64,000 nucleotides of DNA. Origin: MED-G105 sp039819085 (GTDB lineage: Bacteria > Pseudomonadota > Alphaproteobacteria > Caulobacterales > Parvularculaceae). Positions 9,517-19,193 of the stretch are shown here, piece after piece. Position 1 is the first letter of the stretch; every line of letters begins with the position of its first letter. The notes under the pieces were generated by a model. That model had not been told where the DNA came from and ran no database searches. It saw only the letters and a list, made by a program, of their open reading frames with translations. The translations under genes were made by a program, and so were the position numbers. The stretch covers positions 1-64,000 of the forward strand of contig JBCBSQ010000002.1 in the NCBI GenBank assembly GCA_039819085.1, read 5' to 3'.

Positions 9517-12500
9517 TCAGGCGGCCGCTTCGTCGCCTTCCTCAAGTCGGAGGATATCGATCGGCGCAATCTCCTTGAAGGCGGCGACCGTGGCGCGCCA
9601 ATCGCTGAGGAGCCGCGCCGCGATCCGGGATCCCGTCTCCTCCGCATGCCGCTCAACAAGCTGGCGGACGGCCGCTTCGGCGGCATCGGCGAGGGGCCGC
9701 GCGATCACGCTGTCGAAGTTCACGCGCGCCTCAAGAAGGCCTTCGGGGTCATAGACATAAGCGCGCCCGCCCGTCATGCCGGCGGCGAAATTGTCGCCCA
9801 CGGGGCCGAGGATCGCGACCGAGCCGCCGGTCATGTATTCGCAGCCATTGGCGCCGCACCCCTCAATCACAGCGTCCGCACCCGAATTGCGCACCGCGAA
9901 GCGGGTGCCGGCCTTGCCGGCCGCAAAAAGCGCCCCCGCGGTCGCGCCATAAAGACACGTGTTCCCGACAATCGCCCCGGCGTCCGAGGCGGTTGCGTCG
10001 GCGATGAGTGGCGCAAGGACCGCATGCGCGCGCTTGGAGGGCCGCACGACAATGACGCCGCCTGAAAGGCCCTTGCCGACATAGTCATTGGCGTCGCCGA
10101 CGAGTTCGAGCCGCAGGCCATGCGCCGCAAAGCATCCAAGCGACTGCCCGGCGCTGCCGCGCAGGCGGACAGTCAGATGCCCTTCCGGAAGGCCGTCAGG
10201 ACCATGCTGGCGCACAATCGCTGAGGATGTCCGCGCGCCAATGGAACGCTGCGTGTTTCGCACCGCATAGGTGAGCTGCATCTTCTCCCCGCGCTCAAAG
10301 ACCGGCGCGGCGTCTTTCAGGATCTGGCTGTCGAGGGTCGGCGTCGGCGCCGAACGCCCGGTCCGCGTCGACCGCGCTGGCGCGTCGCCAGCGTCGACGC
10401 GGGTCAGCATCGGGTTCAGATCGAGGTCATCAAGGTCCGGCGCGCCGCGGGTCTCCTGATAGAGCAGGTCCGACCGACCGATCACATCTTCGATCGAGCG
10501 CGCGCCGATTGACGCGAGAATGTCGCGCACGTCCTCGGCGATGAACGACATGAGCGTCACGACGTGTTCCGGCGCGCCGCGAAACCGGTCCCGCAAGTCT
10601 TCGTCCTGCGTGCACACGCCGACCGGGCACGTGTTCGAATGGCATTGGCGCACCATGAGGCAGCCCATGGCGACGAGCGACAAGGTGCCGATCCCGTACT
10701 CCTCCGCGCCGAGCATCGCCGCCATGACGACGTCGCGCCCGGTTCTGATCCCGCCATCGGTCCGTAGGGTGACTTTCCCCCGCAGATTGTTGACCGTCAG
10801 CACCTGATGCGCTTCGGAAAGACCAAGCTCCCAGGGACCGCCCGCGAATTTAATGGACGTCAGCGGCGAGGCGCCCGTACCGCCCACATTGCCGGAAATC
10901 AGGATAACGTCCGCGTTCGCCTTGGCGACGCCCGCGGCAATCGGGCCAATGCCGGCGGCGGCGACGAGCTTCACGCAAACGCGCGCGTCCGGGTTGATGT
11001 TCTTCAAGTCATAAATGAGCTGGGCCAGATCCTCGATGGAGTAGATGTCATGGTGCGGCGGCGGCGAGATAAGAGTGACGCCGGGCGTCGAATGCCGCAT
11101 CCGCGCGATGAATTCCGTCACCTTGAAGCCCGGCAATTGGCCGCCTTCGCCGGGCTTTGCGCCCTGCGCCACCTTGATCTCGATTTCGCGGCACTGATTG
11201 AGGTACTCCGCCGTCACGCCGAAGCGACCGGAGGCGATCTGCTTGACGGCGGAATTCGCGTTGTCGCCATTTGGATACGGACGGTATCGCTCCGAATCCT
11301 CGCCGCCCTCGCCGGAGACCGACTTCGCGCCAATGCGGTTCATCGCCACATTCAGCGCGCCATGCGCCTCCGGCGACAGCGCGCCAAGCGACATGCCTGG
11401 CGTCACGAAGCGCTGGCGGATCGAATTGATGGACTCCACTTCCGAGACATCAATCGCGGGCGCGAGTTGACGGATCGCAAGAAGGTCACGCAATTGAAAC
11501 GGGGCCGGGCCATTCGCTTTCCCGAGATACGACCGGAACGCGTCATAGTCTTCCTCGCGCACCGCCTTCTGCAGATGCTCGACCAGCGACGCCTCCAGCG
11601 CGTGCGCCTCGCCGCGGCGGCGGTGCCGATAGAACCCACCGACGGGCAGCGCCGCGTCAGCCTCAAAAGCGGCCGCATGAACCTCCCTCGTCTTGCGTTC
11701 AAGGAAGGGCAGGCCGATGCCGGAAATCCGCGCCGGCGCGCCCGGAAACAGATCGCGGGCGAGCGCACGGGAAATTCCGAGCGCTTCGAAATTGCATCCT
11801 CCGCGATAGGACGAAATAACCGAGATTCCGCTCTTAGCGAGGATCTTCATCAGACCCGCCTCGATCGCGGTCTTGTACTGCAGCACCGCCTCCCCCAGCG
11901 GCCCGTCGCCGAGCGCGCCGCGGCGGTGGAGGTCGGCAATGGAGTCGCAGGCAAGGTAGGGATTGACCGCCGTCGCGCCGACCGCGATGAGCATGGCCGT
12001 GTAGTGGGGATCTACGCACTCCGCCGAGCGCACGATGATCGAACAAAATGCGCGCTTCTCCTCATTGACGAGGTGCGTGTGGACGGCGGCCGCGGCGAGG
12101 ATCATCGGCGCGGCGAGCCGGCGCGCGCCGACCGCGTCGTCGGTCAGAACGATGTGCTCCGCGCCGTTTTGAACGGCCGCGAGCGCTTCGTCCTTTATGC
12201 GCGCAAGCCCCGCCGCGAGCGCCGCGCCGCTGCCGTCCGCGTCCGCCGCGTCATAGGCGCAATCGATCCGCGCGGCGGTCTCGCCGACAAAATCCATGAA
12301 CCGGTCATACATGCCGTTTGACAGAAACGGACTCTCCAACACAAAGACGTCCGTCTGCGCTTCGCTTTCGACGAGAATGTTCCCAAGGTTCTTCAGCCGC
12401 GTCTTGAGGCTCATCACCCGCGCCTCCCGCAGGGGGTCGATCGGCGGGTTGGTCACCTGGCTGAATTTCTGGCGCAGATAATGCGATAACGGACGATATC

Positions 12501-14046
12501 GATCGGACAGAACCGCGAGCGGCGTGTCGTCTCCCATGGAGCCGATTGCTTCCTTGCCGTCGGTCGCCATCGGCCGCAGAACAAGATCCAGCTCCTCCAG
12601 GGAGTAGCCCGCCGCCGCCTGACGCCGGCGCAGCTCCGTCACCTCGTACAGGGGAGGCTCCTCGCCGGGCCCGATCATCGGCTCCAGCTCGACGATGTTA
12701 CCGAGCCAATCCTGATACGGATGACGCGCCGACAGACGGTCGAGAATCTGTGTGTGGCCGTAGAGCCGTTTCTCGTCGAAGTCGAAGGCGATCATCCCGC
12801 CCGCCTCTAGCGCGCCGCGCCGCGCAACACGCTCCGGCTCCAGGGGGCACATGCCCGTTTCTGAGCCGACGGCCAGGATATCGTCATGGGTGACGGCGTA
12901 CCGCATCGGCCGCAGGCCATTGCGGTCGAGCCCCGCCACCGCCCATCGCCCGTCATAGGCCGACAGCGCCGCCGGGCCGTCCCACGGCTCCATCACAGCG
13001 TTGCAGTATTCGTAGAAGGCCCGCCACTCATCCTTCATGACGCCGGACCGTTTTGACCACGCCTCCGGCATCAGCAGCGACTTCGCCATCGGCCCCGTCC
13101 GTCCCGCCCGGACGATCAGCTCAAATACCTGATCGAGCGCGGCGGAATCGGACGCGCCCGGTTGAACAATCGGACGAAGATCCTCCGTCGCCGTCTCAAA
13201 GGCGGCGCTGGCCATGCGGATTTCATGGCTGCGCATCCAGTTGACGTTGCCGCGCAGCGTATTGATCTCGCCATTGTGCGCGAGCATCCGAAAGGGCTGC
13301 GCGAGACGCCATTCGGGAAAGGTATTCGTCGAATAGCGCTGATGAAAAATCGCAACTCTTGATACGAATCTTTCGTCGCGAAGATCAGGATAAAACGCGT
13401 CAATCGCCTCAGCGAGGAACATTCCCTTATAGATGATGTCGTCAGTCGACAGCGAGCACACATAAAGGTCCGGCACGCCCTCGGCGAGGCGGCGTTTTTC
13501 AATCCGACGGCGGATGGCGTAAAGCGTGCGCGCCAGGCGCTCCCGATCGCGTCCATGCGGATCATAAAAGAGAATCTGCTCGATCGCGGGGCGCGTGAGA
13601 TTCGCTTTCTCGCCAAGGACCGAGGCGTCAACCGGCGTCTGGCGCCATCCATATAGGAACAGGCCCTGGCGCAGAAGCTCTGACTCTACGATAGCGCGCG
13701 CGGCGTCCTGGGCGGCGAAGTCCGTCCGCGGCAGGAACAGTTGGCCGACGCCGATATCCCCGTCCGCAGGCGTGTGGCCCGTGCGGGCGACGTAATCTCG
13801 CACCAGCGCCTGGGGAATGTTCAGCCTGACGCCTGCGCCGTCGCCGGTCTTGCCGTCGGCGTCGACGGCGCCGCGGTGCCATACCGCTTTCAGCGCTTTT
13901 AGGGCGAGATCGACAATCTCGCGGCGCGGTTGCGCGTCAAGCGCGAGAATAAGGCCTACGCCGCAGGCGTCGCGTTCGTCGAGCGGATCGTAAAGACCCC
14001 TCGCCCCGGCGGCGGCGCGCGCCTCTATCTGCTCCGCATACTTCAT
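9517..14046 (-). CDS. gltB: Glutamate synthase [NADPH] large subunit
   Basis: Alpha subunit of GOGAT, 1509 aa. It releases ammonia from glutamine and makes glutamate from 2-oxoglutarate. The class II glutaminase domain begins at Cys28 in DACGVG, the N-terminal nucleophile after propeptide removal. A central domain follows, then the FMN-binding synthase domain with GEGGEDSERYRPYPNGDNA and GGTGASPL. The 3Fe-4S cysteines lie in VRQCHSNTCPVGVC. A C-terminal beta-helix domain contains GANGCEYMTGG. Its start overlaps by 4 bases the end of a DUF3995 gene that separates it from gltD. Confidence 0.97.
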   Translation of the reverse strand: MKYAEQIEARAAAGARGLYDPLDERDACGVGLILALDAQPRREIVDLALKALKAVWHRGAVDADGKTGDGAGVRLNIPQALVRDYVARTGHTPADGDIGVGQLFLPRTDFAAQDAARAIVESELLRQGLFLYGWRQTPVDASVLGEKANLTRPAIEQILFYDPHGRDRERLARTLYAIRRRIEKRRLAEGVPDLYVCSLSTDDIIYKGMFLAEAIDAFYPDLRDERFVSRVAIFHQRYSTNTFPEWRLAQPFRMLAHNGEINTLRGNVNWMRSHEIRMASAAFETATEDLRPIVQPGASDSAALDQVFELIVRAGRTGPMAKSLLMPEAWSKRSGVMKDEWRAFYEYCNAVMEPWDGPAALSAYDGRWAVAGLDRNGLRPMRYAVTHDDILAVGSETGMCPLEPERVARRGALEAGGMIAFDFDEKRLYGHTQILDRLSARHPYQDWLGNIVELEPMIGPGEEPPLYEVTELRRRQAAAGYSLEELDLVLRPMATDGKEAIGSMGDDTPLAVLSDRYRPLSHYLRQKFSQVTNPPIDPLREARVMSLKTRLKNLGNILVESEAQTDVFVLESPFLSNGMYDRFMDFVGETAARIDCAYDAADADGSGAALAAGLARIKDEALAAVQNGAEHIVLTDDAVGARRLAAPMILAAAAVHTHLVNEEKRAFCSIIVRSAECVDPHYTAMLIAVGATAVNPYLACDSIADLHRRGALGDGPLGEAVLQYKTAIEAGLMKILAKSGISVISSYRGGCNFEALGISRALARDLFPGAPARISGIGLPFLERKTREVHAAAFEADAALPVGGFYRHRRRGEAHALEASLVEHLQKAVREEDYDAFRSYLGKANGPAPFQLRDLLAIRQLAPAIDVSEVESINSIRQRFVTPGMSLGALSPEAHGALNVAMNRIGAKSVSGEGGEDSERYRPYPNGDNANSAVKQIASGRFGVTAEYLNQCREIEIKVAQGAKPGEGGQLPGFKVTEFIARMRHSTPGVTLISPPPHHDIYSIEDLAQLIYDLKNINPDARVCVKLVAAAGIGPIAAGVAKANADVILISGNVGGTGASPLTSIKFAGGPWELGLSEAHQVLTVNNLRGKVTLRTDGGIRTGRDVVMAAMLGAEEYGIGTLSLVAMGCLMVRQCHSNTCPVGVCTQDEDLRDRFRGAPEHVVTLMSFIAEDVRDILASIGARSIEDVIGRSDLLYQETRGAPDLDDLDLNPMLTRVDAGDAPARSTRTGRSAPTPTLDSQILKDAAPVFERGEKMQLTYAVRNTQRSIGARTSSAIVRQHGPDGLPEGHLTVRLRGSAGQSLGCFAAHGLRLELVGDANDYVGKGLSGGVIVVRPSKRAHAVLAPLIADATASDAGAIVGNTCLYGATAGALFAAGKAGTRFAVRNSGADAVIEGCGANGCEYMTGGSVAILGPVGDNFAAGMTGGRAYVYDPEGLLEARVNFDSVIARPLADAAEAAVRQLVERHAEETGSRIAARLLSDWRATVAAFKEIAPIDILRLEEGDEAAA

Positions 14047-14483
14047 TCAGTGATTCCCGCCCCGCGCGCGGCGATGACGCAGAATGCTCCCCCGAGCGCA
14101 AGGCAAAGCGGTGAATACAACCAGACATCATATGTCGAGAACGGCTCAGTCATTTCGACGCCCCGAGCCCTCAGAAAGTAGCCTGAAGCGCCGCGCGCGA
14201 GAAAGACAAACGCCACAACTCCTGCGCCAATGCGCCAGAACCAGTTCGGGCCAATGGCGGCGACGCCCGACGCCAGAAGGCCGACCAGGCCCGCAGCGAA
14301 GATGAGCGCTGCGACGACGGCCGTCGATGTCAACGAGGGCATTCGCGGCCACTCCGCGCCGATCACGGTGCGGATCAATTGTTCTTCGTTCGCCGCGGGC
14401 CACAAACCGCCAAAGCCCCAGTACAAGTGGAGACCCGCAATCGCTGTCAGGGTCAGAAAGACAATGATCGCAAGCGTGTTCAT
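14043..14483 (-). CDS. DUF3995 membrane protein between gltD and gltB
   Basis: A 146-aa protein with four hydrophobic segments (about 2-22, 52-74, 80-100 and 118-140) and the family-like N-terminal stretch HLYWGFGGLWP. GGAG is placed eight bases before the ATG, and its stop overlaps the gltB start (ATGA-type, 14043-14046). It is therefore in the same message as gltD and gltB. DUF3995 has no assigned function. Its position may be passive, or it may have a role in nitrogen metabolism; nothing in the sequence decides this. Confidence 0.8.
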   Translation of the reverse strand: MNTLAIIVFLTLTAIAGLHLYWGFGGLWPAANEEQLIRTVIGAEWPRMPSLTSTAVVAALIFAAGLVGLLASGVAAIGPNWFWRIGAGVVAFVFLARGASGYFLRARGVEMTEPFSTYDVWLYSPLCLALGGAFCVIAARGAGITE

Positions 14484-14509
14484 AGTCTCATCTCCAGGCC
14501 CCGCGAGAT

Positions 14510-15940
14510 CTATTCCGCCGCGACGCTCGCAGCGCGATTGCGCGCTGCGGCTTGGGAGAGCCGCGCGGCGATGGCGGCCGCAGCGACGCGTCCGTCCCTG
14601 ATCGCCCAGACGACGAGCGACGCGCCGCGGACAATGTCGCCGGCCGCGTAGACGCCAGGCAGCGACGTCTCCAGCGTGCCGCCATCCGCAAAGACGGTTC
14701 CGCGTGCGGTGACCTTCAGCTCCGGCGCGCCGAATGCGCCCGGAAGATCCTCCGGCTCAAAGCCAAGCGCGGCGATGACGAGATCGGCGTCAAGCAGGCG
14801 CTCAGAGCCCGGAACGTCCACCGGCGCGCGCCGCCCGCCGGCGTCCGGTTCCCCGAGCCGCATCGCCCCCGTCGCCACCTGGCGGGCGCCGATCGCGCGC
14901 GGCGCGGACAGCCACTCGAACTGAACGCCCTCTTCCTCCGCATGGCCCACCTCGCGCTGCGAGCCGGGCATGTTCTCGCGGTCGCGCCGATAAAGGCAGC
15001 GCACGGATTTGGCGCCCTGACGCACTGCGGTCCGCACACAGTCCATTGCCGTATCGCCGCCGCCGATGACGACCACATGCTTGCCGGCCGCGTCCGGCGT
15101 CCCGGGCGGCGTCTCATCGCCAAGGCCCCGCCTGTTGGAGGCGGTGAGGTATTCCAGCGCCGGGATAAGCTGCGCGTCCTGATCGGTCGGGCAGGCGAGA
15201 TCGCGGGCCTTATAGACGCCAGTGGCGATGAGGACCGCGTCATGGCGCGCGCGCAACTCGTCAAGGGTCGCGTCCCGGCCCACCTCGAACCCGGTGTTGA
15301 ACTCAACGCCGCCATCGCGCAGCCGGGCTTCGCGCCGCGCAACCACCGCCTTCTCGAGTTTAAAGTTCGGTATGCCGTAGATCATCAGCCCGCCGACGCG
15401 GTCATACCGGTCATAGACGACCACCTGAAACCCTTGCGCGCGCAATTCTTCGGCCGCCGCGAGGCCGGCAGGGCCAGCGCCGATAATCCCGACGCTTTCC
15501 GGGCGTTCGATCTGTGGGCGGATGGGCTTGACCCAGCCATTCTCGAAGGCGGTCTCGGTGATGTAGGTCTCCACCGAGCCAATCGTCACCGTGCCGTGGC
15601 CGGATTGTTCGATCACGCAGGAGCCCTCGCACAATCGGTCCTGCGGACAGATCCGCCCACACACTTCCGGCATATTGTTCGTGGCCGAAGAGACGGCGTA
15701 CGCCTCTTCGAGGCGGCCTTCCGCCACAAGGCGCAGCCAGTCCGGAATGTCGTTGCCGAGCGGGCAGTGATCCTGACAGAACGGCACGCCGCATTGCGAG
15801 CACCGTGAGGCCTGTTCGGCTGCGACGCGCTCCGCGAACGGCTGGTAAATCTCCTCGAAATCGCCGCGGCGGACATCGGCCGGGCGCTTTTCAGGCGTCT
15901 CGCGCTCGCGCGAGGTGAAGCTGAGCATGCGTTCGGTCAA
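14510..15940 (-). CDS. gltD: Glutamate synthase [NADPH] small subunit
   Basis: Beta subunit of GOGAT, 476 aa, which passes NADPH electrons to GltB. N-terminal 4Fe-4S ligands are Cys47, 50, 55, 59 and Cys94, 98, 104, 108. The FAD site is GIIGAGPAGLAAAEEL (near 150) and the NADPH site is VVIGGGDTAMD (near 285). I keep the TTG start at 15940 because AGGAA lies seven bases upstream; an ATG at 15928 (MLSFTSRE) is the alternative. It is first in the gltD - DUF3995 - gltB unit. Confidence 0.95.
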   Translation of the reverse strand: MTERMLSFTSRERETPEKRPADVRRGDFEEIYQPFAERVAAEQASRCSQCGVPFCQDHCPLGNDIPDWLRLVAEGRLEEAYAVSSATNNMPEVCGRICPQDRLCEGSCVIEQSGHGTVTIGSVETYITETAFENGWVKPIRPQIERPESVGIIGAGPAGLAAAEELRAQGFQVVVYDRYDRVGGLMIYGIPNFKLEKAVVARREARLRDGGVEFNTGFEVGRDATLDELRARHDAVLIATGVYKARDLACPTDQDAQLIPALEYLTASNRRGLGDETPPGTPDAAGKHVVVIGGGDTAMDCVRTAVRQGAKSVRCLYRRDRENMPGSQREVGHAEEEGVQFEWLSAPRAIGARQVATGAMRLGEPDAGGRRAPVDVPGSERLLDADLVIAALGFEPEDLPGAFGAPELKVTARGTVFADGGTLETSLPGVYAAGDIVRGASLVVWAIRDGRVAAAAIAARLSQAAARNRAASVAAE

Positions 15941-16135
15941 GGAACGGTTCCTATGTCGACCTGACGCCGCGCGGGATCGCGGAGCGATAAGGTCGCGAGT
16001 TCATCGGCGCGTATCTTAGTACGGCCTTGCGTCCGTTCGATAAGTTCGTCATATGCGCGTTTTTGGCTACCAAAGCCCGCGAACGCAAGGCGAATTTCGC
16101 GCCATTTCCCATCGCTTTAGCGGATTATCGCGGAG

Positions 16136-17434
16136 TTATTGCTGCGGCGCAGGATACGCCAGCGGAAGGTCCGTGCGATCGAGGTCGCGATACCGATCCC
16201 TGAGCCTTGTCGCGCGGTTTTCAAGCGAGCGCGGCGCGCCATCGATGATGACCGCCGCCGGCCGCGCCGACAGCTCCAGCGGGTCGCCCGGCCACAGCAC
16301 CAGGTCCGCAACTTTGCCTGTCTCAATTGAGCCGAAGTCGGCGTCCAGCCCGAGCGCCTTCGCCGCGCCGATCGTCAGCCCCGCCAGCGCCGCCTCGTAA
16401 GGCAATCCGTTCGCGACCGCATTCCCGGCGGATTGCGGCAGGAGTCGCAAATTGTGGGTCGAGGGCGGTTGGAACGCGATTGTCACGCCGGCGGCATCCA
16501 GCCGCGCAGCATTCTGGAGCGTTGCGCCAAGCCTTCGGAAATTGCCCGGAAGGTTTGACATTGGGTCAAGGATCACCGGGATCTCAGCTTCGGCCAGGTC
16601 ATCAGCCACCGCCCAGGCTTCATCGCCGCCGAGGATCGCGACGTTCACGCCCTCCTCTTGCTTGAAACGGATGAGCGTGCGGATGTCGGACGCGCCATGG
16701 ACGCTCGCGATCAGGAGCTGCTCGCCGTCGATCACCGGCCCCAGCGCCTCAAGATCACGGATCGAAAAGCGCGACAGGTCGATGGTCCGGCCGACATAAC
16801 CGGAAGGGTCGAGCGCGTAGGCGCGCGCTTCTTCGAGATGCGCGCGCAGCGAAGCCCAAGCCCCCATGCGGGTGTCGCCAGCCCGCGAGGCGCCGCCATA
16901 GCCAAGCGTGACGTATTGCGCCGCGCCGGCATGGGTGATGGACGTCGGCTCGCCCGTCAGCGACACGAAAATCGCCTGTCCACCGAACATCTTTTCGCCA
17001 GGCGTCGGTGCGGAGAGCGCGCGGGTGATTCCCGCGGCGCGATTGACGGGAATGAGGGTTGAGGCCGGGTTGAACGCGTCGCGGGCGTCAAGCGCCGCCG
17101 ACAAGGCGAATGGCCCGGAAACGGACGCGTCATTCGCCTCCTTATCGAGACCGATCTCCACGAGGCCAAGCTGCGACCAGGCGGCGATGAAGCCTGGCGT
17201 CACAATCATGCCTTCCGCGTCGATCACCTCCGCGCCGTCGGGCGGGGCGATCTGCGCCGCGACTTCGGCGATCTTGCCGTCCCGAATGAGCACATCGCCT
17301 TCAGCGAGCACGTCGGCGTAATCCGGACCCGTCATAAGGTGGAGACGGCCATTGTCGACCAGAAGCGTCTGCGCATCGGACGCGCCGACAAACGCCGCGG
17401 CGGCGCCCGCGCCTATCAAGAAACGCCTGATCAT
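16136..17434 (-). CDS. Amidohydrolase-like protein lacking metal ligands (probable pseudoenzyme)
   Basis: A 432-aa exported protein of the amidohydrolase superfamily, with a cleavable signal (residues 1-21, AFVGASDAQ). The fold is recognisable from VIDAEGMIVTPGF and the C-terminal GSIETGKVADLVLWPGDPL. Where active members have an HxH pair after the PG turn it reads PGFIAAWSQLG. The region holding the late metal Asp reads AFQPPSTHNLR, without the aspartate. It is coupled by a 4-base overlap to the intact paralogue at 17431-18996. I infer a non-catalytic partner or scaffold for that enzyme. Confidence 0.8.
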   Translation of the reverse strand: MIRRFLIGAGAAAAFVGASDAQTLLVDNGRLHLMTGPDYADVLAEGDVLIRDGKIAEVAAQIAPPDGAEVIDAEGMIVTPGFIAAWSQLGLVEIGLDKEANDASVSGPFALSAALDARDAFNPASTLIPVNRAAGITRALSAPTPGEKMFGGQAIFVSLTGEPTSITHAGAAQYVTLGYGGASRAGDTRMGAWASLRAHLEEARAYALDPSGYVGRTIDLSRFSIRDLEALGPVIDGEQLLIASVHGASDIRTLIRFKQEEGVNVAILGGDEAWAVADDLAEAEIPVILDPMSNLPGNFRRLGATLQNAARLDAAGVTIAFQPPSTHNLRLLPQSAGNAVANGLPYEAALAGLTIGAAKALGLDADFGSIETGKVADLVLWPGDPLELSARPAAVIIDGAPRSLENRATRLRDRYRDLDRTDLPLAYPAPQQ

Positions 17435-18996
17435 CGCCCGCTTCCCCCGGCCTCATCTTCGACCTGCTGGCCGAGCTCAAAGTCCGTACGCGCCCGGAAC
17501 GCCGGGTCATTCCTGTCGAACATCAACGCCCCGTCGACATAAACCCGCTCCGCGCGCGAATAGACGGAGAAGGGATCGCCCGACCAAACGACGACGTCGG
17601 CCATCTTGCCGGCTTCCAGCGTTCCCGTTTTCTCCGCGATCCCCATGGCGCGGGCCGGATGAAGGGTGATCCACTGGATCGCGGTTTCTGGCGGAATGTC
17701 GAGCCCCATGGCGAGGCCGTCCGCCATCGCCTTCGCCGTTTCCTGATTGAGCCGCTGAATCCCGCGTGGGTCGTCAGAATGGATGATGGCGCATCCGCCC
17801 GGCTGCGCGTGGACGAGCGCGGCGTTCTCGCGCACCGCATCATAGGCTTCGAGCTTGAAGCCCCACCAGTCAGCCCAAATCGCCGCGCAGATCCCGTTCT
17901 CGGCAAGCACGTCCGCAATCTTGTAGGCTTCGACCGCGTGGTGGAACGTCGTCACGCGATAGCCGAACTCTTGGGCCATATCGATCACCTGGAGCATCTC
18001 GTCCGCACGGTAACAGTGCATGTTGACGATGATGTCGCCGGCAAGCGCCGCGGCCAGGGTCTCAAGCTTCAGGTCACGCGTCGGCGGTGTCGGCTTGTCC
18101 TTCGACTTGTCTCCCTCCGCCTCCCACTGCTCAAGTTTTTCTTCGTACGCCGCCCACTTGTCGCGATAGGCGGCCGCCTCGATCCAACCCTCCCGATAGC
18201 CTTCGAAGCTGCCCATCCGCGTCGCTGGCCCGCCCTTGTCGCCGTATACGCGCTTCGGGTTTTCGCCGCAGGCCATTTTGAGGCCATAGGGCGCGCCCGG
18301 AAATTTCATTCCCTGTACGGACCTTGACGGAACATTTTTCAGAATGACCGACCGTCCGCCGAACAGGTTCGCCGAGCCAGGCAGCACCTGCAGCGTCGTG
18401 ACCCCGCCGGCGATCGCGCGCGTAAAGCCGGGATCCTGCGGCCAGACGGAATGCTCCGTCCATACGCCCGCCGTATTGGGCGACGTCGCTTCATTGCCAT
18501 CCGACGTCGAAGCCGTTCCGGGCGATGGGTAATTGCCGAGGTGAGAGTGGATATCGATGATCCCCGGCGTAATGAATTTTCCGTCGACCTCGATCACGGC
18601 CGCATCGCCGGGGATCGCCACGTCGCCGCGCGCGCCCGCCGCGGCGATCAGCCCGTCCCGCATGACGACCGCGCCATCCTCAATCGCACTCCCCGCGCCG
18701 TCATAGATGGTCGCGCCGACGAGCGCGGTGACGCCGGAAGGGTAGGGTTCATAGGTCGAGGGATAAGGATCCTCTGGCGGCGGGTCGCCAAATGCTGCGC
18801 CCGAAGACGGCTCGGCGTCGGCGAGCCGCGACGGCGCAGCTGTCACCTCTTCGCCAGCCTCTTCCTCGGCGGCCGCTTGCTTGCCGAGCGTCAGGTCCCG
18901 CAATGCGTCGCAGCCCATCAGTCCCGCGAGCGCCGCCGCAATCGCGCTCGCCCGCCAAAAACGCCGCGCAATAGGTCTTTCTCGCCTGAAATGCAT
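17431..18996 (-). CDS. Exported amidohydrolase (imidazolonepropionase/dipeptidase-like), lipoprotein
   Basis: A 521-aa metal-dependent hydrolase. The start at 18996 gives a lipoprotein signal with lipobox LMGC (IAAALAGLMGC); a longer in-frame start at 19068 would bury it. Metal ligands are the HxH in PGIIDIHSHLG, later His in VNMHCYRAD and TTFHHAVE, and the Asp in IIHSDDPRG. The C-terminus ends with the family pattern GTLEAGKMADVVVWSGDPF. Related proteins act on cyclic amides or dipeptides; the substrate here is unknown. The downstream paralogue overlaps its stop by 4 bases. Confidence 0.85.
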   Translation of the reverse strand: MHFRRERPIARRFWRASAIAAALAGLMGCDALRDLTLGKQAAAEEEAGEEVTAAPSRLADAEPSSGAAFGDPPPEDPYPSTYEPYPSGVTALVGATIYDGAGSAIEDGAVVMRDGLIAAAGARGDVAIPGDAAVIEVDGKFITPGIIDIHSHLGNYPSPGTASTSDGNEATSPNTAGVWTEHSVWPQDPGFTRAIAGGVTTLQVLPGSANLFGGRSVILKNVPSRSVQGMKFPGAPYGLKMACGENPKRVYGDKGGPATRMGSFEGYREGWIEAAAYRDKWAAYEEKLEQWEAEGDKSKDKPTPPTRDLKLETLAAALAGDIIVNMHCYRADEMLQVIDMAQEFGYRVTTFHHAVEAYKIADVLAENGICAAIWADWWGFKLEAYDAVRENAALVHAQPGGCAIIHSDDPRGIQRLNQETAKAMADGLAMGLDIPPETAIQWITLHPARAMGIAEKTGTLEAGKMADVVVWSGDPFSVYSRAERVYVDGALMFDRNDPAFRARTDFELGQQVEDEAGGSGR

Positions 18997-19193
18997 GATT
19001 CCGTCGCAACAATTGGGGATCCTCGCCGCCCAATGACGCGGAACGGCGGCCGATAAGGAAACTGACAATCGTCAGCGTCAACTTCTCCAGAAGGTTGCCG
19101 CACAAATCGGTTGAAGAAAAGCGCCATTAGCGGAAAGACGCTTGTGGGCGCGCTCGCGGACACGGGCGAGGGATTCACTCAAGGAGGGGCGAC
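18997..19193. promoter_or_regulatory. Divergent promoter region between amidohydrolases and phoD
   Basis: A 197-base region between divergent starts. It contains the short palindrome CTGACAATCGTCAG (19062-19075) and, next to the plus-strand gene, a strong ribosome site AAGGAGG about eight bases before the ATG at 19194. The palindrome could be an operator; a two-repeat Pho box cannot be made out with confidence. Confidence 0.35.

Noticed and set aside
10807..12321. 504-codon open frame on the plus strand opposite gltB
   Set aside because: It is fully antisense to a clearly conserved gene, is very rich in Arg/His/Asp typical of GC-rich shadow frames, and shows no domain.
19062..19075. Pho box upstream of phoD
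   Set aside because: The CTGACAATCGTCAG palindrome does not make the two direct 7-bp repeats with 11-bp spacing expected for PhoB.
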